DNA of 64,000 nt from Hydractinia symbiolongicarpus (taxonomy: Eukaryota > Cnidaria > Hydrozoa > Anthoathecata > Hydractiniidae): NCBI RefSeq assembly GCF_029227915.1, contig NC_079875.1, positions 13,389,001-13,453,000 on the forward strand, given 5' to 3'. Numbering within the stretch: position 1 is the first letter of the stretch; each line of letters opens with the position of its first letter. A model generated the notes under the pieces. It ran no database searches. It saw nothing but the letters and a program-made list of their open reading frames with translations, and had not been told where the DNA came from. Made by a program: the position numbers and the translations under genes. Positions 1-13,200 of the stretch are shown piece by piece.

Positions 1-1399
1 CAGTTTGCTCAAAGACAAGGATGTTAGAGCTGCATGGGTTCACCAGATATTAAAAGGAAGGAAAGACATTACATCTGAAAAGGACCTTCCTAAAAACTGC
101 CATGTTTGTTAAATTCATTTTTTTGATGGCAAACCCACAAAAGAAAATCCAGTTCCAACATTGTTTTTGACCGTTAACACAAACACATTACCAACACCAA
201 AATCCAGAAGGCCACATAAACGTAGTACTTCAGAATGTCAAAAAAGCACTGAAATTAAGAAAAAATTGTTTGACATCGGATCACCCTTTGAAGAGCATTC
301 TTAGCGTGCATTAAATGCAGAAGGAAGTTTAAACGACATTGGCTCATTATCAAAGGATATTGGTTGTAACACAGAGGATCAAGAACCAGAGCCCATACCT
401 GTTCAGTTTGCACATTTACGTGTGAGTGTGATGTGTGTACCTTCACAGGTCTTGAAGGCCCTAAAATGTTTAAAGCCATTTTTGACTTTCTGAAGCCAAA
501 GGCAGCTATAATGAATTATTGGGATGGTCAAAAAAAAAACTCTACGTCTCCAAAAAAGAGCATCCTCTGTCGAACTTGCCCAGTCATTGTTGGCATCACC
601 TGACTTTAACATTGATCCAGTACTTTTGCTTATTACAAAGTCTGGACAAAGGAGAAAGCTTTCTCTTGAACAAGAAATGTTGATGACCCTAATGAAACTA
701 AGGATGAATCTTTTAAATGATGATTTGGCACATACGTTTCAAATTTTAAGTGGAAAAGTATCACAAATTTTTATTACATGGATTAAACTAATGTCCAAAG
801 AATTATCTACCCTTATAATTATGGCCGTCAAGAAGTCAAGTAAGAGCGACATTACCTGAATGTTTTAGAAAGTTGTTTCCGAAAACAAGAACTATCATTG
901 ATTGTTCTGAGGTATTTATGGACACTCCAAGTTCCTTAGAAGTGCAGGCTTGTTTATGGAGTGATTACAAACACCATTGTACAGTTAAGTTTCTCATGTG
1001 CATTACTCCAAATGGTTCAGTTTCCTGGATATCTCCATTATATGGTGGAAGAAGTTCGGACATTCATATTGTAAGTGACTCGGGATTTTTAAAATTGCTT
1101 GAACCTTTTGACCAAGTAATGGCAGACCGTGGATTTAAGATCAAAACTGACTTAGCCTTGCAGCAGTGCACATTGAGCATACCCCCTAGTGCAGCAAAAG
1201 GAAATCAAATGGTTGCTATAAGAATGTTACCAATACATCCAACATAGCTAATGTACGTATATACGTTGAGCAAGCTATCAAAAGAATGAAAGAATTTTGA
1301 ATGTTAAAACACCAACAGCCTCTTTTGTATTTGCCAATTATGAATGACATTTTACGGGTAATAAGTACATTTGTTAATTTAAAACGACCTTTAGTATAA
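1..1399 (+). pseudogene. Decayed THAP / DDE transposase of an ISL2EU (PIF/Harbinger-like) DNA transposon
   Basis: This reads as a transposase broken into several frames. The first 200 bases encode the end of a THAP-type zinc finger, with a CHVC then IHFF pattern interrupted by TAA at 110-112. A second stop lies at 302-304. The part at 524-859 resembles the helix-turn-helix that precedes DDE_Tnp_4 domains. The catalytic domain runs from about 873 to 1399: IIDCSEVFMDTP holds the first Asp, VMADRGF the second, and EQAIKRMKEF the Glu, in the usual order. Frame changes occur near 500, 860 and 1247. The protein starts before the window. The convergent neighbour is a SWIM/YqaJ gene, the partner known from ISL2EU elements, which supports this family. 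It is almost certainly inactive. Confidence 0.8.
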
Positions 1400-1447
1400 T
1401 ACATATTATTTACATTGATATTATTTACAAAAGTTATATGTATATAC

Positions 1448-3290
1448 TATGCATCCAGTAATGACAACAAGCATTTTGAACAAAGCCATTCGTTAGTGTC
1501 TGTTTCGCTTCTTATGTTTTCGCATTTGTAGTGAAACCATGCAGCACAAAAATCACACTGAATACTACAAGTTCTCTTTCTTTGTTTTCATTAATTTCGC
1601 ATTCTTCTAACAGAACATTGTCACAGCTGCCACAATATGTTAGGGGCTTGAATTCAAGAAGTGCTGGACAAACAAACGACTTGTAAAATATTTCCAGATT
1701 TGTTTTCATGTTTTTCCAGTGTTTCTCATCAAATGTTACAATCTCCATAAAGAGGTCTTCGTTTATCCACACAATAGAGTAACATTTCTCTATGTTTGCA
1801 ATTGCCATTTGAAATATTATTTGAGTATAGTATTTGTTTGTTTTTGACAAGTTTATAGTATCATCTTTTGTTGCTAAGAATTGACATTACTTAGCACCTT
1901 CTGTAATTGTTTTATTTCTTATTGTATATGGACATTTTTAATTAATGCTGTACCATGACGCTTGCATGTTGCAATACCATCTGGGGATGCAGCTATATAC
2001 AATTCTTTCAAAAGAAAAAGTCCACACTTTTGAACTTTAAATCAACATGATTTGATATTTCCTTTGCATAAAATGATTTTAATACTGTACTTTCATTTTC
2101 ATTGCCCCATTTTATTGCCTGACTTACTAATGCTGGTCCTCCAAAAATTGTTTTTGCAACAAGTGGTGTTGTTTTTGGTTTTATTGCACCTGTTGCTCTT
2201 ACCACACTGTTTATTTTTGTAAAAATATCATGATGCTTTGGCGCATTTGATACCACAGTGACTGTTCTGCTTGCTCCCTTGTAGCTTTCTCAACAGTTTT
2301 AATAATTTTGTCATTAAGTCTCAATTTGTTCAGCAATAACTGTGTCGCTTCCTGTTCTGTATTTAGTTTTTTTGCAAGCACCCTTTCTTTTACGTTGTGC
2401 ACAATTGTGTTTGAAAAATCACTCAAAACTGTGGTACTAATTGTTTCAATGGACTTGAGCAGTACAGCGTCTCTATTAATCGCCTGCACTTTTCTAAAAA
2501 ATTGCGATAAATTATTAGTGTCAATTTCCCTTTGTGATTCAATTTTTGGATCAAAAGCTTCTAATTCTTTCATTCGCGTTTCTTCACGAAAAGTTTTGTC
2601 AATTTCATTTGATGTGGCTAGTTTTTTCTTTGGAACAATTTCTTTTTTGGTCCCTTGATTCCAAGCACAAGCTTGCTCAGTACATGTAGGGTTGCATAAT
2701 CCTTTTGTGTTTGCATAATCAACCTTATAAAGGCAAGCAATAACATGGTTGCAGGTTTCATATGTACCCGCCATGCATGAGCACCAAGCTGAAACAATCT
2801 CACTACCTTTGTCATCTTTTGTTTTATTGCTATCCACAATTCTTTTGTATCACTCATACTTTGTGATGCTGTGACAGTATAATACAGAAAAATAAAACCT
2901 TTTTTTATCTCGGGTTTGTGTATATATATAGGTCCTACAAACCCACTTTCCCAATATGAGTAGGCTTTTTGGTCTTTATAACGGCCAATGTAATCTTTGT
3001 CCGTCATTTTTTTTTTGTAAAATATATGCAAATATATTTCCTAATGTAACAACTGGCCACTTTGTAATATCGTCTATTCTTTTATCATGTTTAATCCCTC
3101 TTGGATCTACCAATTCATGTTTTGAAAGCATATCTTTATAATCCTTTCTCAGCTTTATTTGTTGTTCTTCTGAGGAAGATATTATGTCCATTTTTAATTC
3201 AAAGGCTGCAAATGCACGTTCCACAAGCTCAACATTTCTCCAAGAAGTGTTCAAACCTCGAACAGATAAATAGTCGGGTAAATGCTTCAC
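1448..3290 (-). pseudogene. Decayed SWIM zinc finger / YqaJ-type nuclease / PHD protein of the ISL2EU element
   Basis: Read on the minus strand, the N-terminus carries a SAP-like stretch (YLSVRGLNTSWRNVELVERA). A SWIM zinc finger follows (WCSCMAGTYETCNHV, about 2800-2735). A Lys/Glu-rich linker leads into a YqaJ-like exonuclease region, with AIKWGNENE near 2110 and YIAASPDGIATC near 1990. The C-terminus has a YYTQIIFQM stretch (1825-1800) and a PHD-like Cys/His cluster (CDFCAAWFHYKC, about 1560-1525) ending in a stop at 1448-1450. Frameshifts near 2980, 2830, 2250, 1980 and 1560 break the reading frame. ISL2EU transposons are known to encode a YqaJ-like protein beside the transposase, and the convergent layout fits one element. 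The start is uncertain; 3290 is the first Met of the SAP-containing frame. Confidence 0.75.
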
Positions 3291-4216
3291 AGAGAGTTCG
3301 ATTCCAATTCACAATCAAGTTCAAGAGCCATAGATTCAATATAATATTCTGTGTCCGTTTAGCAAGTCTAAGTATCAGTTCTTTTAAATATAGCCAGAAG
3401 TTTTGTGTGTCATAATCTGAAAGAAAGTCCAAGGGTATAGTCAGGTCAAATCCAATATAGTTATTCAAAGTTAATTATTACATGTGACCTTGTTGTTTGA
3501 ATCTAAGATTAAAATGAACATATGAGACATCATTTGTTTTAACAGACCGCGTTCGCACAACACAAAATAATAGCAGACACAACAATTAGAGTATTTTTTC
3601 TCTAGCCATATTAGGTTTCAAAGTTCAACTTGCACCACTTGTGGGAAAATTAAATATGGCTGCGCTAATTCCGAAATGGCGTATTGCACTGATGTAGTAC
3701 CATCTGAACCAATTTTGTTTACATTCAGTATAGTTTTCACTGAATAAATATCAGAGTTCGTGGTTTAATATGACTACAAAAAATTTATGTGAAAATTTAT
3801 CTATATATTTAATACCATCTGCAAGTGTTACAAATATTTTTATGCATTATTCAGAGCACACATAAACAACTGATAAAAATCAATTTTAACAGTTGCCGCA
3901 TTAAAATACGAAGAATGGTCAGCAGTTTTAGATTTTCATGAAGTATTCTTGCATTTTCTTGGTACTAAAAATGTATAGTTAAACAGAGCCAATTTTTCGA
4001 GGGCTTGTTATAAAATCGTCTTTAAATTTATAATAATGACAAGTTACTCTTTAGGTAAGGCTAATTCCTTTGAAAGGAATTGTTGCTTTGCTTGCTTGCT
4101 GCTGTGGTCTATGTTTTTGGAAAATGCTCTTGAAATAAATGTTCTTAAGTTTTGCTAGAATTTTTTAACAGTTTTGGCCATCTTGATACAGAATTATTTC
4201 ATCTGATATATTATAG
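3291..4216. other. Non-coding stretch between the ISL2EU remnant and the first visible Cactin exon
   Basis: I see no convincing exon here. The Arg/Ser-rich N-terminal exons expected for Cactin are not present, so this stretch is probably intron plus the outer part of the transposon. The far end of the element is outside the window, so its terminal repeats could not be matched. Confidence 0.5.
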
Positions 4217-7200
4217 GAGAAAGAAAGAGTTCATCAAGACAAATGAAACACCGGAGGAGAGGAGAATGCGTAGATTAGCAAAAAAAGAGGCCAAGGAACA
4301 AAAATACAACCGACTAATAGGAGTCAATGATATGGGATATACCAACACTGACAATCCATTTGGCGATAATCATTTGACAGAAAGTTTTGTGTGGAAAAAG
4401 GTACTGTTATTATTTTTGCGTACTCTCTATTCAAGTACCTTTAAATGCATAATCTATTTGTATATGTTATTTAAAAAGAATAATATTGTTTTTAAATTTT
4501 ATTTCAGCCTTAATACTTTTAATACTAAAGTTAGCCGATACTTAAATAATTGTATATATGCTGTAACCCAAGTGAAACAAAAAAGCATTGCCAACTCTAT
4601 AAATTTAACCTGCAATAAGAATGTAGAATAAGAATGTTATAAAGATAGTATGCGTCGATATAATGGTCAAGCGATAAGTGACTCAGCTGTTTTCTTCCGG
4701 GGAATTTCTACACAGATAGTATGCGTCAATATAAGGGCCAAGCAATAAATGATTCAGCTGTTTTTTTCTGGGGAATTGCTACAAGTTTAAATTAATTAAA
4801 CAGTGTATGTTACCTACAACAACAATGATTTCCCTCAAAAAGTAAACAAAATGGTAGACACAGGTAAACAATCTACAAGGCAGGCTGGCTCTATTTATGA
4901 GGAAAAAAAAACACTGCCAAAATAACGTTTTATTTACTCAAAAAGTAACTTATACTTAATATTCAACATAACCTGCAGTATCAACAGGTAACTCCCTAAA
5001 GTTACTTCAGAGAGACTGAAAATGTGCTAGCTATCTAACAAAATATTCGTAAACTTTGTTTAGCATAATATACCCCATGTGCAAAGTAGCATTACTTTCA
5101 GAATGTGATGCATCCATGTAAAACTTTGTTATTGATTTTTTCTCACTGTTTTATCCTTATTTACAGCATTATGCTATTTTTAAATTTCTAAGACTTGCTT
5201 TGCTATAATATCGTCACATATTATCTTTAATGCTCATGCATTTTGATTGTAAATTTCAGTACCAATGCAAAGTACAGTTTTTGTGAAAACTAGTTTTTTA
5301 GCGTGCTAAATAATTTTCTTTTCTGAGGAAACAGTTCTCTATTATAGTTAATACATTAAATATGTTTCAACGCTTTAGAAACATGAACTTGACGGAGTAA
5401 AAGATATTGGTAGTATTGAACAGCGAAATCGTCAAAAAGAAAAACAAAGAGAGCTGAAAGAGGAGTTGGAAAAAGTGAAGAAGAGAAGGAAAGATAGAGA
5501 AGCTGAAAAATTAGCAAGAGAAGAAGAAATGACCTTGATGCAACGTGAAAAAGAGGCTGCTATGTTTTCTGTAAGTGTTTAGTGTAACTAGGATTTGAAA
5601 GGATTTAGTAGAATAATGGCCAAAAGTCGTGCTTTTTTTTTGCATTATGATTTTTTATTGTATTTTATTCATATTTGTTTTTAATGCTCATATTGATCAG
5701 AGTTGTTTGAGTTGTTTTATTTTGTCATCTGCTTTCTTGACCTTCATTTCAATTGCAAGAATTATTAATTTATTTTAAACCTTGGAAAATACTTTTATTA
5801 TGTTCAGTGATCGTGAGTGTTTTAAGTCAACCATAAAAATGTTATGATATTTATTTCATAATTTTTGCAGCAGTAAATGTAATTGTTGTATTTGTTTGTT
5901 TTAGAGTTGGTCGAAGCAAGAAGATGATTTTCATTTACACCAGGCCCGTCTTCGTTCAAGTATCAGAATTCGTGATGGGCGAGCAAAACCTATTGATCTG
6001 CTTGCAGCATATATCAATCCTGAAGAAGAAGACTTGGAAGTTCAAATGCATGAACCTTATGCTGCATTGATAGTAAGATTGTAACACAACTGATTTAAAT
6101 CTAAAATTTTTCTTGTTACTACTATGATTTGAAGAAAAGGCCTAACTTAAAAAAACTTGGAAATCAATATTATACTAGGTGTACAACCATTGAAGAAAAT
6201 TTACAATAAAAATATATAACTGAAATGATATTTAATTAGTGAAAAAATAAATCAAGATTGCACTATTTAGTTTTTCGCATTTTCCTGGGAAGTGACGCAT
6301 TTGTGTACACTTTATTTACAAACGAAACATCGCTTTAATACATGGCATTATCTTTCTGGTTTATTGCCTTTTGCACAACAGATATATGCTTTTAATGGTA
6401 TCTTATATATAAAATTATGCATGCAATGCATTATAATGGCTGTTTTTTAATGGAACAGATGCATACCTTAGAGAAAGCATAATGGCTACCCGTTCCGAAC
6501 AGGGTTACATGTCTTTACGATCAGAGTTATGTTTAAACTTGATCTGACAGAATACATGAGCACGTAATTTGGACAACGCTAAAGCAGCATCTAGTATTGC
6601 AGGCAGAAAATTAAAAATAGACACAATTTTGTGACTGCATTTAATTTTTTAGGGACTGTCAATTGACGATTTGGAAGATTTGATCGAAGATATTAAAATT
6701 TACATTACTATTGATCAAAAAAAGAATCTGGAGTTTTGGGAGGTATGAAATGTTTGGTTACATGTATGGTTGATTAATAGTAGTTTTATTCTTGATTTTT
6801 CTCCAACATTTATTTCATCAGGTGAAATTCAACAATAAATTATTTTCTTCGGAATTGTAGAATATTATTAATTGAAACATAATTTAACACTTCAATGTAC
6901 CTTAATAAAAAAACTGTCAGAATCAATAAGAAAAAAAAGAGAATGTAATTTTGTTTTATTGTTTTGTCAAAGTTCAATTATAAAAGCCATGAAAAGGACC
7001 TAAAAAGGTAATTCATAAACAGTTTAGACTTTTTTCCCTTAAGCACCAGTAAAATTTGACTGAGCCTGTACAATACTAAACATTATTTTAATTTGTGTTG
7101 AAAATGAGTATTTCAATGTTATGTAGTTTACGTACATTTTTGTGTATCTAAAAACTATGTATATTTCTCTATAATGGTGGTTTGTTGAAATTTTTAAGCC

Positions 7201-10200
7201 TTGCAGTGGTCCTTATGTATAGGTTTGCTGTTTCTAAACCTAAGTGTGCTTATAAACGTGTACATCTTAAAACCTTTAGGATATTACAACGATGGTGAAA
7301 GATGAATTAGAAAAACTTAGAAAGAAAAGAAACGAAGGTTTATATTATTTATTTATTTTTGAAATTTGGATAAATATGTTCAATACAATGTTTTTATTGA
7401 GGTTTACTGTTTAGCATGCATTTTAGATATATATTGGTCTCTCACATTGGTCTCTAATATTGGTCTCTAATGTCTCTCACAATACTTTGTTTGACTTGGC
7501 AAATAACTTGAGTATTAGGATCTACAAACCAGGTAAACGAAGGTTTTAGGAAAATAAATAATTTCCCCAGATAATTTCCCCAGACTTGCGCCCTGCTAAT
7601 TACCACTAAATACTTTCTCCCTATATTTACGAGATTTACTGCATTTTTAGCCATTAAGACAGTTTGTCAAAGGAATTAAATTCCCTGAATTTTATGATAT
7701 ATTTTGTTATCTAAAGCTTACCTACTGCGAAAAAACAAAGTAAGCTTGTATAAAAGAATTTAAAAAAAGAATAATTGTACTAAGTGGAAGTTATCTATGG
7801 TCAATTATTATTAAAAAGGCTGTTATCCTACGTAGATAATAAACTAGTGAGTGCCGGCAGTTGTCCAGAAGAAGCTATCCTAGATGAAACTGTCCAGAAG
7901 GGAGTTGTCTAGGGGAGAAGTGTGCAGGGAGAATTGTCAAGGAGAGAATTGTCCAGGGGAGAATTGTCCAGGGGAACTTTTCTAGGGACCAATTATTCAG
8001 GGTGCAATTATCCAGCAGGAGTTATCCCAGATGGAATTGTCCAGGGGAGAATTTTCTAGGGACCAATTATCCAGGGCAAATTATCCATGGGGATAATTAT
8101 AGTTATATTTCATTATTCGAATTATGCTTTTATGGCAGGTTCCTCATCTCGAAGAGAAGCAGTGAACACTGCTGTTCAATCAGACGTTCATTCCATTTTT
8201 TATGGAAAAACATATTCACAACTTCGCGCTCTGCAAAAGCAAATGCGAAAAAAAATTGAAGCTGGTGGTACAATAGATGTTGGTAAGTACATTTGTTCAA
8301 AGGCTTTTTGTTCAGTCGTTGTTTTTGCTTGTTTGTTCAACGGTTTGTTTGTTCGGTCGGGCAATTGGTCAGTCGGTCTGTTGGGCGGTTGATTGCTCAG
8401 TGGGTCCGCCTACCGTTAATTTGGTCCGTCTGTCATTTTTTTGGTTTTATTGTTTATAGGTTATTGGGAGTCATTATTACAACAACTGAAAGCTTTCATG
8501 TCTAAAGCTAGATTAAAAGAACGCCACCAAGCCTTTTTAAAGAATAAATTAAATGAATTAAAAATGGAGGTAGGATTGCAAAAATATTTTTTTATTGAGG
8601 AGTAAGAATATACATTTTGTTTTTGTAGACGAGTTATTTTTCCTCAACCATGGTTGATTTGAATTGAAGTAGATTCTCTAATTTAAACTTTATGAGGAGT
8701 TTGAACTTTTAGAGAAAGTTGATCTAATCTTGTAAAAAATTTTAGTGCGGTCATCCTAGTATGTGTAAGTTTAAAAGATTTAACTGAGACCTTTCAAAAA
8801 GTATAAAAATAGAAGTAAATCGTGGATCATAGTTTACGCTTTAATAACCGGCGTTGGATTTGCTAAGACCTAGTATACACGCTTCATTTGCAACGGTGTT
8901 CGAATTACAAAGAGAGACATAAGACCAAAAATACACGTTTCAAATAGGGGGTGTTTGAATTATTGGAAATCTCGTATGAGAGTTTGTTAACAATATTTTA
9001 GCGTTATATAGTTATGATCGTGAAAAAGGGTGTATTTTCAGGAGGGCTCTGAGATCACCCTTCGTATTACATTTGAATGTGTGTCAATCGGTTTGTGTGG
9101 ATCATAGCTTTAAATTTTTCCAAATAATCATTCACTCAGCGCCATGTGAACTGAGCATGTTACATGATTTGTCACTTTCTTTCAAATATTACTTCAAAAC
9201 ATCTGAGAAATCAGGACTTCAACTAGCTCGTCTGATGCACCGAAAAGCTGTAATTATAAGGTCGTTCTCGCACTGTCTTCGTTACGTCATTTATTAGCGA
9301 ATAGGTCTTTTGTTCCAATTTTTATATGTTCTCAAACCAACCGAGTTTGATGTCTCTATAATAATAGCCGTTGCCTATCTGTTTGTCTTCCTGTTACGGA
9401 AACACGAAATGCGATATATAAATTAGAGGCGACCCCGCGAATTTTTCCACGGGTTGACGACTAGTCTGTTGTAGTATCCAACTTTCTGTCTGTGAGCTCA
9501 AGATGGTAGCTGCTAGTAGTGATGGGTGAATTACCGGGGTTTATTGCACGGGTTAACGACTAGTGGTAACTTAAACGTTTACCTGTAGACTGCTGTGGAG
9601 GACGACACAGAGTTACCTTCTCAACATACGTATCAACGCAAAGAACAACCTCAGGAGGAGGAGGAGAGTGAGAAAGAAAAAGAAGAGCCTGATGATGATA
9701 AATTTAAAAAACCTGCTCCTGTAGATGAAGAGACGCTAGGTGAAGATGAAGAAAATAAAGATGATGAAGAAGAAGAAGTCGACCAAAAGTTTGTTTGTCT
9801 TTGTTTATTTTCCATGTGTTTTTTTCCTACTAAGTTATTTTTTGTTTATGTTTTCTCTTGTGGCCATTTATTTGCTTGTTGACACGCATAAAAAAAACTT
9901 TTTTGTCTCCATCTTTAGAGTGGAATTGCAGAAATTTACTGAAGCAGAGTTGTCTGAGCAAGGTATGACATTATTTCAGTATTAGATTTACCTGCATCAT
10001 GGTAGGCGGACATTTGACATCCGATTGATTTTCATAGCGTGTTTGTCTTTATTATTGAGGGGGGGAAGTTGTTTAAAAAGTATCATCATAATTTTAGGAC
10101 AGGATACAATTTATTCATTTCAGCTCAATTGAAAGAGTTAAGGCTGATCTTCATTATGCGAATTTTGGTTGCTCTGGCTTTAGCGATCCGAGTGGACAAG

Positions 10201-13200
10201 CAATTATTAAATCTCCATGCGCCATAGCGAAGTAGTTAAATGAGGGACAAAAGTTTAAAATGAAAATATGGATTTTATTTTTATTTTTCTGCAGAAAAAC
10301 ATTTTTGCTCATTTTTTTGAGCATGTTTATAATTTTGATTCTGATTGGCTCTTAAACAAAAATTGCCAACGATCGCTGAAAAAGTTCAAACTGTTTGAAC
10401 TCCTTTGGCGATCTCAGCGAACGGCTCATATTGCGCAATTTTACGTGAACAAACCTTATGCACATGCTCACATCCCAATCGCTAGAGCCCCAGCGATCAA
10501 AATTCGTTTAATGGAGATCAGCCTTTACCCTGTTAGCTTGTTGTTTTCCATTACTAATCCGTAAGTTAATTTCTACTTTCGTGATTGTAGCTATGAAGGA
10601 TTACGAGGAGAATGATTACGAGCCACGGTTGATGTTGTTTGGAGATGTTGAAGAGGTAAGGCAATTTCCCTAGAAGTCTACAAAATTTCGAGCTGCAGTT
10701 GTGTTGTTTGGGGACATCCCCAAGGTAAATCAAACAACAAGGTAAATCATAAAGGATATTCGTGTAAAAATCTACAAGAACGGGTATTTATTATGCGCGT
10801 CAATGTGGAACGCGCAAAAACCGAAATGTTGAATATTTTATCACGAACGGTGAGTTTTTATTAGGAAAATTTAAAAATTAATGTCTTGTTTATTCTGGTT
10901 GTGCAGACTTAAGGCCTACTCTGAGAAAGTTGATTCATGTTAGAAATTAGCAGAAGTGTGATTCTTATGCCACAGAATTGACTGCATAAGTTTTCAATTA
11001 ATTTTTCTTTCCTGCGCGTACGAACATGCAGCTTCTTTCAATACAGTTTGTTGACATTCTTATAGTAGCTGACATTGTTGTTATTTTTAGGAGAAATGGC
11101 TTGATCCAACAGATGATAGTAATAAATTGGTACGAACTTTTTTCTGTTTTAATTTTTGTATTACAACTTGGATTTGTATGAAAAATGTTTTTGTTTCAGA
11201 GTTATCTAAGAGAGCAAGTGAAAGCTGGCTCAACTGTGGAAGAGGTGAGTTGTACCTATAATTATTTTTTTTAAATCAACGCCCATTCATTCTCGAATAA
11301 CACTTTTCTTTATTTAGTATAGCTTGGCACTCTTCTGGGTTGCTCGCCTTTGCTGATTTAGCGCCCTGCGTGGCTTAGCGCCCACGAAAAGGAGACATTC
11401 CCATGCCCCCTGTTACTGAATAAAATTAAATTGGCGAATTCCGTAGTAGGATCTTACCTTTGAGTGTGCGCTTTTATCTTTTACTACGAGTAGCAAATCC
11501 AGCATAAGCGATCTCTATATAAATAATACTCGTGCTTTTTTTGTCTCTGCGCTATTTTGTAGTCGTGCTACGGACGCGAAATATTTATGCACAAAATAGC
11601 AAATGTGACATACTTACGGCAGGCGAATTTCCGTGTTTTCCTTCATAGAGTAACAGTTTCTTTGTCACAGCTCTTTCTTTATATGTTTTTGCTTGGGAGG
11701 CTTTCTTTTGAAATTCATATAATGCATCATGTTATAGGAACTAGAAGCTGATAACATGTTCAACACAAAAGTTCTCCATGGTATGAATGAAAACGAAGAA
11801 GCTTTTAATACAACTGTTGTATTAAAAGCAAAGGTATGTGCTAAAATACACACTGTAGAGGAGTACAATGAGTTTTAAACTTACTAAAAACGTTATCATT
11901 TACTCTGCAGGGGATAGGAGTCACGTGAGACCATATTAAAGCGAAAAAAGGGCGGGGAAACACGTGAAAATTAATGGTTAGGAGAAGGGAGGGGTGGGTG
12001 TGTGTATTTTTGTTAAATACAGGGTGGTAACAGTAAATTTGAAAGCGTTTTGTTATGTCCACGCTCATAGTGTCGATTTTTTAAAGTGTTTTTTATAAAT
12101 CACGTGATTCTTTTTAGAAATATAATTGGTCAGATAAATACAGACCTCGAAAGCCGAGATTCTTCAACCGAGTTCACACGGTATGTGATTAGTTTGTTTT
12201 TTTGGGTTCAATTTTTTGTGTGTGAACGAATTATACTCGATGTCCCGAGTTATACTCGATGTGCCGAATTATACTTGATGTGCCAGATTATACTCGATGT
12301 CCCGAATTATACTCGATGTCACGAGTTATACTCGATGTCACGAATTCTACTTGATGTCCCAAATTTTGTTTTATAGGGTTACGAATGGAATAAGTATAAC
12401 CAAACGCATTATGATCAAGACAATCCCCCACCGAAAATCGTACAAGGATATAAATTTAATGTAGGTGGCTGTTTATAAAGTTTGTCAGAGTTTGAACTAA
12501 AGTCAGGAATTATTGAGAGATCTTTAAGAAAATGTTGATAATTGTCAGACCAAATTTGTATAAATAAACCAGAACCTAAAACTAAAAATTAGTTACTTGA
12601 GAGAATTTGTAGACTTGAGAATCAGATTTTAAAATTTTGGACTGAGAATTTTTGCTCTGTTACAGTTAGTTTGAAAACTGAACTTAATTTTCCCATACTT
12701 TGCTTTTCTCGTGTTTTGTAAGGTAACATGGAAAATCTCTTTTAGTCAAAAGGGCGAGATAAAAGAAATGTTGTGTGAAATATGTAAATAATAAATAATT
12801 TTTTTTGAGTTGTTCTTTTTTGTTTTAGATATTTTTCCCAGATCTTATCGACAAAACCAAAACACCGGAATACACATTGGTAGGGAATTTCATCATAATA
12901 GATATGTCAAAGGTTTTCGGAAAGACAAACTGAATGTTTGTGTACTTTAGGCCATTCACTTCAACTAGATGTTTCTAAAATTTGTTCACAATATTTTCGT
13001 TTCTCCTACAGTTTTTTATGATCCCCTACTTTGCACCTAATCCTGATCGGTTTTTTGGATGCTATTTTCTGTCACAATGCGGGATACTTCCATTATGAAA
13101 TTTCAAGGCTAAATCCTTTTTAAGATTCGACCCCATTGTTAGCTTTTGTCAGTAATATGCTCATGTTTTAGATGAAAAATATAGATACGTTTAAATGACC

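Noticed and set aside
8002-8505. Overlapping open frames upstream of and within a Cactin exon
   Set aside because: They are extensions of the exon at 8139-8282 into intron sequence; exon borders explain the signal.
12228-12365. Regular short repeats resembling a CRISPR array
   Set aside because: The units are contiguous without unique spacers, lie in a eukaryotic intron, and no cas gene exists.
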